Shown piece after piece: positions 29,081 to 37,867 of a DNA stretch of 64,000 nucleotides (within the stretch, counting starts at the first letter, position 1; every line of letters begins with the position of its first letter). Made by a program: the position numbers and the translations under genes. Source of the DNA: Sulfurimonas sp. HSL3-7 (GTDB taxonomy: Bacteria > Campylobacterota > Campylobacteria > Campylobacterales > Sulfurimonadaceae); contig NZ_CP147919.1 of assembly GCF_039645985.1 (NCBI RefSeq), forward strand, positions 930,001 through 994,000. The letters are read 5' to 3'. The notes under the pieces are model-generated. The model ran no database searches, was not told the DNA's origin, and was given only the letters and a program-made list of their open reading frames with translations.

Positions 29081-30012
29081 TTAAATTTTCCTAGTTGAAT
29101 TTCATTGAGTAATATTGACGCTTGAACGGAATATGTTTTTTGTAAATAGGCCTGTAATGTTGTGACCGCTTCCTCTTTTCTGCCTAATTTTACCAAGGAT
29201 CTACAAAATATAAGAATACTGTCTTCAATATCAGGGTTAAGATTATTTGTTTTCAAGGCATAGTTATAGGCTTCTTTATAATTGCCTTGCTCGTAATATT
29301 TTTTAGCTATAAAGAGGCTCAAAGCCGGTTTGTTCTGCTTTTCAAAACGTTTGATTACGCTGTTAAGCTCGTTATCGGATATCTGTTTGTGATCGATTTG
29401 AACGAAAAGTGTTTCAGGCTCTTTTTTGGCAACAATCGTATTCTCTTTAACAAGAACAACCTCTTTTACAGGTTCAACTACCTTGACGACCTCTTTTACA
29501 GGTTCTGCTACCTTGACGACTTTTTTCGCAGTAGGTTGCTTTTTCTGTACTTTGGCAACTTTGGTATGCTGCTTCGGCACGCTTGTTGTCTTTTTCTCTG
29601 TTTGTACGGCTGATTTTGGTGTGCTTTTGGCTTTAACAGATTGTTGTGTCTTTATTTCTTTAGCGGCAGAAGCAGTTTTAATGACTTCAGTGTTCGTATA
29701 GTTAATGACCTGATCTTCAATGTTGTACATAAAATTAAGAGAAGGTCTTAGAATGTTTTGTTCATCATCTATCGATAATCTCTTAGGAGGAACACTCTTG
29801 ATTGTAATATTCGTTTCTACAATAGGACGTGTTTTCTGTACTACAGACTGCTCGTTTTCGACGAGATTCTTTATCATGTCGGGATAGGCAATATAAAGAT
29901 AAGAAGTTGCAGTACCGACCGTTAATAATATTACAGCGGTTATGAGCAACGGCAATATTTTTTTTAAGCGGTAACGAAACCATCTTTTTTCAAGTTCTAA
30001 TACATCAAGCAT
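29077..30012 (-). CDS. MshN-like TPR inner-membrane protein
   Basis: 311 residues: short cytoplasmic N-terminus, one membrane segment (about 18-38; ILPLLITAVILLTVGTATSYLYIAY), a Lys/Val/Thr-rich periplasmic linker with tandem EPVKEVVKV units (about 165-190), and C-terminal TPR helices (about 215-311; ALSLFIAKKYYEQGNYKEAYNYALKTNNLNPD). Architecture and position between the MshM-type and MshE-type ATPases match MshN. It overlaps its upstream neighbour by 8 bases. Confidence 0.85.
   Translation of the reverse strand: MLDVLELEKRWFRYRLKKILPLLITAVILLTVGTATSYLYIAYPDMIKNLVENEQSVVQKTRPIVETNITIKSVPPKRLSIDDEQNILRPSLNFMYNIEDQVINYTNTEVIKTASAAKEIKTQQSVKAKSTPKSAVQTEKKTTSVPKQHTKVAKVQKKQPTAKKVVKVAEPVKEVVKVVEPVKEVVLVKENTIVAKKEPETLFVQIDHKQISDNELNSVIKRFEKQNKPALSLFIAKKYYEQGNYKEAYNYALKTNNLNPDIEDSILIFCRSLVKLGRKEEAVTTLQAYLQKTYSVQASILLNEIQLGKFK
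29455..29520 (-). repeat. tandem repeat inside the mshN-like gene
   Basis: Two near-identical units of about 30 bases (CCTCTTTTACAGGTTC...CTTGACGA on the plus strand) encode consecutive EPVKEVVKV segments in the periplasmic linker. The copy number could vary by slippage without breaking the frame only in whole units. Confidence 0.7.
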
Positions 30013-30817
30013 CGATAAACCCTATATGAATGGCAGCCATCTCTATCAGTTTTGTCGGCATGGATGTGAAGTTCAATTTAGAAGGTCTGTTCTCTTCGTA
30101 CCAACTGCAGATCTCAAAGAGTGAATAAAGTAACTTATTCGTGTCACGGTAGTTGCCATCGGTGAATTGGTGGATATGGCGTACACTCTTTTCAGTAAAC
30201 ATATTGGCTATATCAAAATAGTTGGCCCGTAAGAGTTTCTTCTGGATATAAATAGTCAACTCAGACGGCGTGGCATTTTGTAACTCTTGGCTCTCCCAAA
30301 TACGTGTTTTGAAATGTTCCTTGGCTATTAGGTCTTCTTTCTCAGTTTTGTGTAATGCAAAAATGAATTTGACCTTTCTGGAGTCTGATATTAATCGTAT
30401 CTTCTCCATGAGTGATTCCGAATAAAGTTGTGCCTCATCAAGAATTACAATGGGTGTCGTCTCCATTGCATAATAATTCGAAATCTCAATAAACTGAGTG
30501 AAATTAAGAGGAGATGGTGAATTGAATTGAAAAACCTCATAGGCCATGACCTTGAAAAATTCGCTTTCGTCAATAATGGGTGTCTGGATATAGGTAACTT
30601 TTTGTTGTGGAGAAAGTTCTTTGTAGAGCTTATTAAGCATCATACTTTTCCCTGTTCCCGGTTTTCCAAAAACAAGAATCATTTTCAGAGGCTTTTTTAC
30701 AGCCTCTTTAAGCCCATGATAGACAGCGGCATTGCGGTCAAGCTGGACATAGTCTTTTGCATCGACAATGTCCATAAAAACGTCTTTACAATTGCGGAAG
30801 GTTTTAGAGCTGCTCAT
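30005..30817 (-). CDS. MshM/ExeA-like AAA ATPase
   Basis: 270-residue cytoplasmic ATPase: Walker A FGKPGTGKSMML (about 45-56), Walker B TPIVILDEAQLYSE, and an ExeA/MshM-type C-terminal lid (GNYRDTNKLLYSLFEI). MshM and CtsP are its likely equivalents. The ATG at 30817 has AGAGG just upstream and overlaps the secretin stop by 14 bases; an earlier in-frame ATG at 30862 lies deeper in the secretin gene and is less likely. Confidence 0.87.
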   Translation of the reverse strand: MSSSKTFRNCKDVFMDIVDAKDYVQLDRNAAVYHGLKEAVKKPLKMILVFGKPGTGKSMMLNKLYKELSPQQKVTYIQTPIIDESEFFKVMAYEVFQFNSPSPLNFTQFIEISNYYAMETTPIVILDEAQLYSESLMEKIRLISDSRKVKFIFALHKTEKEDLIAKEHFKTRIWESQELQNATPSELTIYIQKKLLRANYFDIANMFTEKSVRHIHQFTDGNYRDTNKLLYSLFEICSWYEENRPSKLNFTSMPTKLIEMAAIHIGFIDA

Positions 30818-32465
30818 CTGCCTCTTTACTCTCAGGTGCTTTTTCTGCATCTGGTGTGACATCGCTATCTTCGCTAAATGTTGCTTTTAAACCAGCTTCT
30901 TCTTTTGTCATTGAAGTGTATCCCAAATCTTGCAATTCCAAGGTATTGCCTTGTGGTTTGACGATATGCGGTTCGATGACAATAACGAGCTCTTCGACCT
31001 GGCGGATTTTTTCTTCATATTTAAAGAAATAGCCAAGACCAGGAATGTCGCCGAGCAATGGAACTTTATTTGTTTGGAAGTTCTCACGTGAACCGATCAG
31101 CCCACCCAAAATAATACGATTACCATCTTTGACTGTTACGACAGTTGAGAGTTGTCGACGGTCAAGGTCAGGCGGCATGGTGCGATTTTCTTGCTCTGCT
31201 GAAGCACTTGAAACCTGAACCCGGGTTTGACTCAGTGATGGGTTGACTTTGATTGTAATAGAACCATCTTCAGCGATCTCTGGGGTGATATCCAAAAGAA
31301 CACCGGCGAAAACAGAGTTGACGATATTGTTTTGTGTTGTGGCGACGACACCGCCACCGGCACCTTGTTGGTTCTGAGACTGTTCAATCATATAAAAGTA
31401 TTCTGTACCTACAGTAATAAGGGCAGGTTGGTTGTTAAGGGTGAGTACTTTCGGATTAGAAATCGAGCGTACTTCACCTTGCTCTTTTAAGAATTTAATG
31501 ACTTCTGTAATCGAACCTCCGCCGGATATTTGAACCAGAGTTGCTGCTCTGTTTGCGAGAGTGTCAATACTCTCAAGATTCCCGACCGGAGTGTATGTTC
31601 CGCTCCATTTACCGTTTGTACTTACTGAATCAACAGCGAGTTGAAAATTTTGAAGCGCATAGAGCTGTGACCAGTCGATACCGGTAGATGACTTGTCATC
31701 AAAAAGTACAGCAAGCATATTTACATCGATAAGGACTTGTCTTTGAACCTTGTTCTGCAGCTTTTTAAGATATTCATCTATACGCTGTTGCTGACGGCCT
31801 GTAGCAGAGATAGTAACCAGCCCGGCATTTCTGTTAATGATAGGTGCCTCAGCCTGATAAGCATCTTCAGGGCGGTTAAGAACGCGTTGCAGTTCAAGAT
31901 CCAATTCTTCCCAGAATTTTACCTCGTCCGACGATTCAATTGAAATTCCCGATTTATTTGCACCGGCACTGCTATTGGCACTCATTGGATCCGGAGTTGA
32001 GCCTGAAGATCCAGTCATACCGGATGTGCTTCCCATCAAGTTGCCTTGACCGATTTGAGAAGAACTTGAACTTAGCATGACATCCGTGGAGCCTTGGCTT
32101 TTACGTGACGAAAGTATGTAGTCGATATTGTAGGTTTTTGTTTTAAGATAGGAAATTCTCAAAATCCCATTCTCTATACTGAAGTTCAGATTGTTTTCTG
32201 TTAATAAAATCCCAAAAACTTCGTCAATAGTAAGGTTTTTGATATGGGTTTTATTTAATTTCTTGTCCATCATCTTTTCAGTTTCTTTGTCTGCAACAAC
32301 AAGACTGTACTCACAAGCCGTTGTCAGTTGATCGACATACTCACCAATCGTCGTCCCTTTTGCAGATGAAATGCTAAAAAGCTCATAGGTACAGTCTGCT
32401 TGCATCGCTGTCGCCAAGACAACAGAGGCTGCGAACGAAATCAGTTTTTTATTTAAGTTTTTCAT
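30804..32465 (-). CDS. MshL/PilQ-type outer-membrane secretin
   Basis: 553 residues with a signal peptide (about 1-23), an STN/secretin N0-type domain (about 35-110), a Ser/Gly-rich variable loop (about 125-180), N-domain segments (about 190-260) and the secretin core (about 300-520; signatures VRSISNPKVLTLNNQPALITVG, NRIILGGLIGS, KVPLLGDIPGLGYFFK). It forms the gated outer-membrane channel for the pilus or incoming DNA. Equivalent to CtsD. The tail after residue 525 is acidic. Confidence 0.94.
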   Translation of the reverse strand: MKNLNKKLISFAASVVLATAMQADCTYELFSISSAKGTTIGEYVDQLTTACEYSLVVADKETEKMMDKKLNKTHIKNLTIDEVFGILLTENNLNFSIENGILRISYLKTKTYNIDYILSSRKSQGSTDVMLSSSSSQIGQGNLMGSTSGMTGSSGSTPDPMSANSSAGANKSGISIESSDEVKFWEELDLELQRVLNRPEDAYQAEAPIINRNAGLVTISATGRQQQRIDEYLKKLQNKVQRQVLIDVNMLAVLFDDKSSTGIDWSQLYALQNFQLAVDSVSTNGKWSGTYTPVGNLESIDTLANRAATLVQISGGGSITEVIKFLKEQGEVRSISNPKVLTLNNQPALITVGTEYFYMIEQSQNQQGAGGGVVATTQNNIVNSVFAGVLLDITPEIAEDGSITIKVNPSLSQTRVQVSSASAEQENRTMPPDLDRRQLSTVVTVKDGNRIILGGLIGSRENFQTNKVPLLGDIPGLGYFFKYEEKIRQVEELVIVIEPHIVKPQGNTLELQDLGYTSMTKEEAGLKATFSEDSDVTPDAEKAPESKEADEQL

Positions 32466-32493
32466 TTTTGATCTTCCTTTTATCCAGATTGCT

Positions 32494-32913
32494 CTAGTTT
32501 ACTTTGAATTGAATCTTGTCGTTTTTTTGATTCAGATAGAGTCTCAGCTCTTTGGTTTTGCTTTTAAGCAGTGCTTCAGTAGCCGACACATTGACAATAG
32601 TGTATTGACGTACTCTATCACCTTCTTTGTACCATTTACCATTGATCTTTACATTTTTATTAATGCAGGACTCAAGTTTAAGCGGCGGTAATTTGACCTC
32701 TCGTTTAACAGCATAGGTGGTTTTAACGCCATTTTTACTCTTGTGTAACAAAATAAAAGGACTCTTGACGCGTAAAACATCGACACTGCTTACTCCTTTT
32801 CGAGGAGGTTTTATCTCGATGATCTGCTTGTTAATAGTCTCATGGTCCGCAGTGCTCGCTACCAAGGAAATCGGTATTAAGGGCAGTAGTGATAATAAAA
32901 GTAATTTTTTCAT
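32494..32913 (-). CDS. MshK/PilP-like periplasmic protein
   Basis: 139 residues from the ATG at 32913, which shares one base with the preceding stop (TAATG). A signal peptide (about 1-20) is followed by a Pro/Lys stretch and a small beta domain with NGKWYKEGDRVRQYTIVNVSATEALL and LRLYLN, the pattern of MshK/PilP-type domains that link the inner-membrane complex to the secretin. Possibly equivalent to CtsR. Assignment rests on position plus this weak domain match. Confidence 0.75.
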   Translation of the reverse strand: MKKLLLLSLLPLIPISLVASTADHETINKQIIEIKPPRKGVSSVDVLRVKSPFILLHKSKNGVKTTYAVKREVKLPPLKLESCINKNVKINGKWYKEGDRVRQYTIVNVSATEALLKSKTKELRLYLNQKNDKIQFKVN

Positions 32914-33545
32914 TAATATGTGATCCCCCATACTGATAAATTAAGATCTAAATTCAATTTCGTTGTCGCTTCAAGATTAAGATCGTGAAGATCAACTACC
33001 AGCTTGCTCTTCTCTATGGCGTTAATGAATCTGATCATATCTTGGTATTGGCCTATAGCTTGTATATCAATATTCAGGACATGACCGAATTTTGTTTTAT
33101 CCTCAGCCAATCTATTGGCAAAGTAATTGAGTTTAACTTTATGTTTTTTTGCATTTTCTGCAATAGAATCTATAAATTCACCCCAAATCTCTTCGTCATA
33201 AAAAAGTTCAGGGATTTTTTCGATCTCTGTCTTGATGTACGCATTTTCACTTTTCAATGAAACCAGTTCATTGTTGAGCTGAGTGATCTCTTGATCCAAA
33301 CGAACAATCTCACTCTCCGGGTGCATCAACAAATACTGTCTATCTGTATCTATTTTCGCCTGTACGGCCTGGGAAGCTGCTAACGCATCTTTATAGCCCT
33401 GTTCTGAGCTTTCCCAAAAGACAAGATAGGAGAATGTGACAAGGACGACAAAAACCATCGCATAGATCATTTTAATGTCTTTGTCACTTTTCTGAGCAAA
33501 ACTTTGATCTATGTCATAAAGATACTTCTCTAATATAGCACTCAT
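32913..33545 (-). CDS. MshJ/PilO-like inner-membrane protein
   Basis: 210 residues: one membrane segment (about 26-43; IYAMVFVVLVTFSYLVFW), a coiled-coil stretch (about 60-105) and a C-terminal alpha/beta domain (about 115-210) as in PilO-type proteins that form the alignment complex with PilN. Its ATG overlaps the stop of the upstream gene by 4 bases. Confidence 0.82.
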   Translation of the reverse strand: MSAILEKYLYDIDQSFAQKSDKDIKMIYAMVFVVLVTFSYLVFWESSEQGYKDALAASQAVQAKIDTDRQYLLMHPESEIVRLDQEITQLNNELVSLKSENAYIKTEIEKIPELFYDEEIWGEFIDSIAENAKKHKVKLNYFANRLAEDKTKFGHVLNIDIQAIGQYQDMIRFINAIEKSKLVVDLHDLNLEATTKLNLDLNLSVWGITY

Positions 33546-35077
33546 TTTATCACCGCCTTCATCTCACTTAGGTAATGTTTTTTCTCTTCATCATAATGGA
33601 TCTCTTCGAGCATGAAGTGAAAACGAGACGTTTTCTTGGCTGTTAAATACTCCAACAGACGTGTGATATCTTTATCTTTTTTAGAGATCATATAAAAAGT
33701 GAAGCCTTTGAAATTCTCAGTTTCATGATATGCGAGCTTCTGTAATTTTACCTGATATTTATTCAGGTCTGCAGCAAATTCTGTGGTCAGTTTTGCTTTC
33801 ATAGGATAGTTGACTTTCACTTCATGAATCTTGGACAAGGTATTCATTTGACGATCTAATTCAGTCTGTTCCGCCTCAACCAGTTTGGTAACGGCATTTT
33901 TTTCTACAGTTTTGAGATTGATCGTAGCTTCACGTGTTGTTTTAATATTATGCACTTCAGCATATTCACTATCCAAAATTGCTTTGTTGAGTTCTTCTGC
34001 GAAGGTCATGCTCCAAAAGACTACCGGGTAGGCAAAGGCAACAAGCAGGGCCACTCCGGCTACTGCAATCAGTTTACCGCTGTTTCGCTGTAAAAATTTC
34101 GGCGGTCTCGGATAAAGGGAGAAGTTGCATTCGTACCGCTCTTCACTTTCGGTCATGGTGTAAAGGTGTACCAATTGATGTATCTGGTCCACATACCGGC
34201 CATTCGTATCAAACCCGTAGTCAAAGTCAAATGGTTTTGAAATTAAGCCTAGGTAGGTTTGAGAATATTCATCAAGACCTGCAATTGAACCGATTTGCGA
34301 ACCGATATAGACTTGGTCGATAGACTCCAGCTCAAATGCCCTCTTGGCATAGGTTAGAACATCATTGATATGTAGAAAGAGTTCGCCGAACAATTTGATC
34401 AGATCGCGTTGATATTCTCTGTTGTCAGAGCTGAGACCGGCACCTGAAAGAAGTTCAATAAAGAGCGGATAGGCGATCTGCTCACCATAAAGTTCACAAA
34501 ACCGTTCATGCATCATCTTAATTGAATATTTCAATGATTTTGTATAGACAAACTCTCGATCATTGTAGATGGTAAAAAAGGCGTCATTGTCTTGAAAATA
34601 GATATAACAGTGGACGCCGACTTCGGTTACGATTTCGCGTTGGTACAGTCCTTTAAGCAGAAGCGGTACCGGTACGATCTGATCAATGTATTTGATCTTA
34701 TCAACGATGTTTTCAAACGTTTCATCCATTGTGAGTGGATCAACAATGAAGACATGAAAATAACGTTCTTTGTCATCTAATTGTTGGCCTGATTCGATAA
34801 ATTGAATATTATATTCAACAGCCATATCAAGTGCGAGCTCTTCATAGATCTTGCTCTCTATGGCAAAAGACAAATCCTCGTCCGGGATGTTTTTACTTAC
34901 GCCAATTAATGCAGTGAGAAAATCGTTGGTATTTAAAAAAGACATCGCATATTGGGTTTTAGAGAAGTTTATGGAGGTAACTTGTTCTAATTTTCCGGAT
35001 GAACCAATATAATATGTCTCTTTGTAAGGATTTAGAGAAAGGACACTGGTAAATGTCGGTTGTTGCGTTTTATTCAT
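33542..35077 (-). CDS. MshI-like protein (PilM-type + PilN-type fusion)
   Basis: 511 residues: a cytoplasmic N-terminal region (about 1-330) with the actin/PilM-like pattern, a single membrane segment (about 340-357; LIAVAGVALLVAFAYPVVFW), a coiled coil (about 365-420) and a periplasmic PilN-like domain (about 420-511). This joins in one chain what PilM and PilN do separately, as in MshI. It is the first gene of the nine-gene operon; an AGGA lies 9 bases before the ATG and the promoter must be in the 380-base gap upstream. Confidence 0.8.
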   Translation of the reverse strand: MNKTQQPTFTSVLSLNPYKETYYIGSSGKLEQVTSINFSKTQYAMSFLNTNDFLTALIGVSKNIPDEDLSFAIESKIYEELALDMAVEYNIQFIESGQQLDDKERYFHVFIVDPLTMDETFENIVDKIKYIDQIVPVPLLLKGLYQREIVTEVGVHCYIYFQDNDAFFTIYNDREFVYTKSLKYSIKMMHERFCELYGEQIAYPLFIELLSGAGLSSDNREYQRDLIKLFGELFLHINDVLTYAKRAFELESIDQVYIGSQIGSIAGLDEYSQTYLGLISKPFDFDYGFDTNGRYVDQIHQLVHLYTMTESEERYECNFSLYPRPPKFLQRNSGKLIAVAGVALLVAFAYPVVFWSMTFAEELNKAILDSEYAEVHNIKTTREATINLKTVEKNAVTKLVEAEQTELDRQMNTLSKIHEVKVNYPMKAKLTTEFAADLNKYQVKLQKLAYHETENFKGFTFYMISKKDKDITRLLEYLTAKKTSRFHFMLEEIHYDEEKKHYLSEMKAVIK

Positions 35078-35455
35078 CGCACTATATCCTAAGAATGATT
35101 TATGCGCTCAGCTTCAAATAAATTAAAACTGAACTTTTCCACGTCTATAATAAAATATAAACAGATTAATGAAATAACAGTCTATCTAATAAATTGAAAT
35201 CCTATTAAATGACTGTGACTGAATCCATTTTAACCATTTTAAACTTAAAGATATTCTTATGTTATTAAAAAAAGATATATATAAACAAATTTGTCCAAAT
35301 TTCGCGCAAAACGCCTAAATAGCCTATTTGTGAAGTGTGATGTTATTGTGCCAAGAGTTATTTGAAGCTATATAACAGTTTATTATTAAACATAATAAAG
35401 TAATAAATTAACAGATATGTTAACAGACATGAGAAGTATGTCTTCTCATGATTTT
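35078..35455. other. AT-rich gap upstream of the MSHA-like operon
   Basis: No gene is visible. The stretch is far richer in A+T than its surroundings and must contain the operon promoter; minus-strand TATTAT/TATAAT-like hexamers around 35145-35160 are candidates but no clear -35 box pairs with them. An inverted repeat lies at its far end next to era. Confidence 0.5.
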
Positions 35456-35457
35456 TT
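35428..35457. terminator. inverted repeat at the end of era
   Basis: A perfect 9-bp stem (CATGAGAAG / CTTCTCATG) with a 5-base loop abuts the era stop. Read on the minus strand it follows era but is trailed by only a weak T-rich stretch; on the plus strand it is followed by ATTTTTT. It may block transcription in both directions. Confidence 0.5.
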
Positions 35458-36349
35458 AAAGATTGTAGCCGAGTGTCTGTAAAAACTCTTTGTCGTTAGT
35501 CCATCCTTTTTTTACAGAGACGAATAGATCCAAATAGACAGGTTTGCCGCCGAGTCTTTCAATTTTTGCTCGGGCGTCTCGACCGATACGTTTGATGGCC
35601 GCTCCTCCCTTACCGATAATAATCCCCTTTTGACTCTCTTTTTCGATAATGATCGTGGCACGAATGTGTTCAACACGTTTGTCCTCTTCGATCTTGTCGA
35701 TGACGACATCAGATTCATAAGGGATCTCATCACTGATATTGTCAAAGATTGCTTCGCGGATAAACTCTCTGTAGATATCACGCATCATCTCTGTTGTGAG
35801 GTCTTCCGGATCATAAAGATAAGGCGAAGTGTCAAGGTGCTTGACAATAACGTCAAGCAAATCGTTTTTACCGACATTCTTTGTCACAGACATCGGTATC
35901 AAGGCTTCAAATTTTGAGGCAAACTGATTGTATTCACCAATACGTTCTAACAGCTCCTGCTGGGAGACTTGATCAATCTTGGAGAGGGCGATAATATGCT
36001 TTCGGTTTTTACCGTCGACCTCTAAAAAGTGCTGGTAATGTTTAATGGAATCGCTTGCCGGTGCTAAATATACAACAAGATCACAATCGCCTATCGCTTT
36101 GAGTGCCTCTTCAAGCATATACTGGTTCAGCATCTTCTCTTTTTCATGCAGACCGGGTGTGTCAACAAAGATGATCTGATCGTCATGATGCATGACGATT
36201 GCGTTGAGTCTTCTGCGTGTCGCATTGGCTTTTTGTGATACCATAGCGATCTTTTCACCCAGGATCCAGTTGAGCATGGTGCTTTTCCCGGCATTCGGAC
36301 GCCCTACGAGAGCGACAAATCCGACCTTGTGTTCTGCTGTATTACTCAC
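35456..36349 (-). CDS. era: GTPase Era
   Basis: 297-residue GTPase that binds 16S rRNA during 30S maturation. G1 GRPNAGKST, G3 DTPGLH and G4 SKID are present, followed by a C-terminal KH domain (GKGGAAIKRIGRDARAKIERLGG split over the GXXG loop). Start is GTG at 36349, overlapping rplI by 8 bases. In several Campylobacterota hslV and hslU lie between rplI and era; here they are absent. Confidence 0.97.
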   Translation of the reverse strand: MSNTAEHKVGFVALVGRPNAGKSTMLNWILGEKIAMVSQKANATRRRLNAIVMHHDDQIIFVDTPGLHEKEKMLNQYMLEEALKAIGDCDLVVYLAPASDSIKHYQHFLEVDGKNRKHIIALSKIDQVSQQELLERIGEYNQFASKFEALIPMSVTKNVGKNDLLDVIVKHLDTSPYLYDPEDLTTEMMRDIYREFIREAIFDNISDEIPYESDVVIDKIEEDKRVEHIRATIIIEKESQKGIIIGKGGAAIKRIGRDARAKIERLGGKPVYLDLFVSVKKGWTNDKEFLQTLGYNL

Positions 36350-36788
36350 CGATTACCTCTAGATGAATCGTTGCATGCATGGCATGGCCAAGCTTGAAGT
36401 CAAGATCATAACTCCCTGTTGCCTTGATGGTCTCTTTATGGTTGATATGTTTTTTATCGATCTCAATGTTATGCTGCTCTTGCAGTGCCTGTACGATCTC
36501 GTCTTTTGTTACTGCGCCGAAAAGACTCCCGCTGCTGCCAAGCTTTTTTGTAACAGTCACTTTGAGTTTGTCCAGTTTCTGTGCAAGTGCTTTCAGCTCT
36601 TCGATCTCTTTGGCTTCATCTTCTGCCTTTTTGCGTTCGTTTGAAGCATGTTTTTTCAGTACTTCGTTAGTGGCAACTTTTGCAAAGCCTTTGCCGACTA
36701 AAAAATTTTTACCGTAACCGTCTTTGACCTCTTTCACTTCACCTGCTTTACCTAGCCCTTTAACATCTTTGATCAGTAGTACTTGCAT
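36342..36788 (-). CDS. rplI: 50S ribosomal protein L9
   Basis: 148 residues, normal for L9: N-terminal MQVLLIKDVKGLGKAGEVKEV with the GKNFL motif, long connecting helix (about 40-75) and C-terminal domain. The ATG at 36788 has AGGA 7 bases upstream. It overlaps era, suggesting joint translation. Confidence 0.96.
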   Translation of the reverse strand: MQVLLIKDVKGLGKAGEVKEVKDGYGKNFLVGKGFAKVATNEVLKKHASNERKKAEDEAKEIEELKALAQKLDKLKVTVTKKLGSSGSLFGAVTKDEIVQALQEQHNIEIDKKHINHKETIKATGSYDLDFKLGHAMHATIHLEVIGE

Positions 36789-37011
36789 CAATATTCCTAA
36801 ATTTTATTTCTGTGTAATATTGTAGCAAGTGAAGGTAAAAAAGGAGATAACGATAAATAAGTGGCTTGCAAGAGATAGAGACAAGGCCCGCTTGGGTATA
36901 TCGTCTGCCTATCAAGAGAGCGTTTTTTGAGGTTGATACATCCGCTTTTCCTGAAAAAAGCCAGTGCATCAACCAAAGAAGGGCACCATTTTATGCTTTT
37001 TTAGGTGGCAA

Positions 37012-37731
37012 TTACGCCTCTTTTTCACCGGGATATGACACGATTCCATAGGTGATGTTGCCGACCTTTTTATACCCCATATCGCTCAAGATACGGGCAC
37101 AATGTGCACTGCGGCTGCCTACATGGCAGTAGAGGATGATGTTCTCATCATGAGAGAGTTTGGCCTCTTCCAATGCCTGGAAAAAACTGCTGGTCGGGAT
37201 GAGCTTGTCGGCACCTTTGATATGGCCCATCTGCCACTCCATCGGCTCACGTACATCGACAAGTTTAAAATCAACCATACCCAGCTCACGTGCTTCAAGA
37301 AGAGCCATCACTTCATCACCGTCGAGCTCGTCTTTATCAACAAGAATGGCACACTCTTTTTTGCTTAGGCCACGCGAATGTTGATGAACGACCTCTTCGA
37401 TAGTTTCGCTTTGTGCCTGGGCTGCAGCGTATTCGGGTGTACAGAAGATCTGGCAGTGACAGACACCATCTTCCGGAATCTCTTTTTCAATAGCCGGCGT
37501 GCATGGACAGACACGGTCATCCGGTTCACCTGTGACAAAAAAACAGGGGCAGTAGCGCTTGCCGTGCATCATTTTGTTACGTGTCAGGCCGAACTGAATA
37601 CCCTGGTTGATCTCGGGATCGGGGTTGTAGGCCCAGCCGAACTGTTTGACGACCTTGTCGGTAAAGCGGATCGTTTTTTCGAGGGTCTCTTTAAACTCTT
37701 GTGATTCAGGATCGATTTTGATGGTGCTCAT
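37012..37731 (-). CDS. ferredoxin-thioredoxin reductase catalytic domain fused to rhodanese
   Basis: 239 residues with two recognisable parts. Residues about 5-105 match the catalytic (beta) chain of ferredoxin:thioredoxin reductase, with the three cysteine pairs CPC (61-63), CPC (75-77) and CHC (91-93) that hold a 4Fe-4S cluster and the redox disulfide. Residues about 150-235 form a rhodanese domain with active-site Cys202 (YCHVGSRSAH). The FTR part passes ferredoxin electrons to a disulfide; the rhodanese carries persulfide sulfur. The fusion suggests thiol reduction coupled to sulfur transfer, which is inference. No FTR variable chain is nearby. Located between rplI and argG on the same strand. 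Confidence 0.88.
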   Translation of the reverse strand: MSTIKIDPESQEFKETLEKTIRFTDKVVKQFGWAYNPDPEINQGIQFGLTRNKMMHGKRYCPCFFVTGEPDDRVCPCTPAIEKEIPEDGVCHCQIFCTPEYAAAQAQSETIEEVVHQHSRGLSKKECAILVDKDELDGDEVMALLEARELGMVDFKLVDVREPMEWQMGHIKGADKLIPTSSFFQALEEAKLSHDENIILYCHVGSRSAHCARILSDMGYKKVGNITYGIVSYPGEKEA

Positions 37732-37841
37732 GATAAACCTTTAGATAAATTATAAGAATAATAGCTCGTTAATTGTAAATCAGGAATTAAGATTTTTAAT
37801 ATTATGGGTAGAGCAGGAGCAGAGTTCTTTAAGATGATAGA

Positions 37842-37863
37842 TTGCCCAGTGAATACTGGGCAA
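37842..37863 (-). terminator. inverted repeat after argG
   Basis: A perfect 9-bp stem (TTGCCCAGT / ACTGGGCAA) with a 4-base loop lies 5 bases past the argG stop. It lacks a T-run on the minus strand, while a TTTTTT run is found on the other side, so efficiency is uncertain. Confidence 0.45.
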
Positions 37864-37867
37864 GGTA

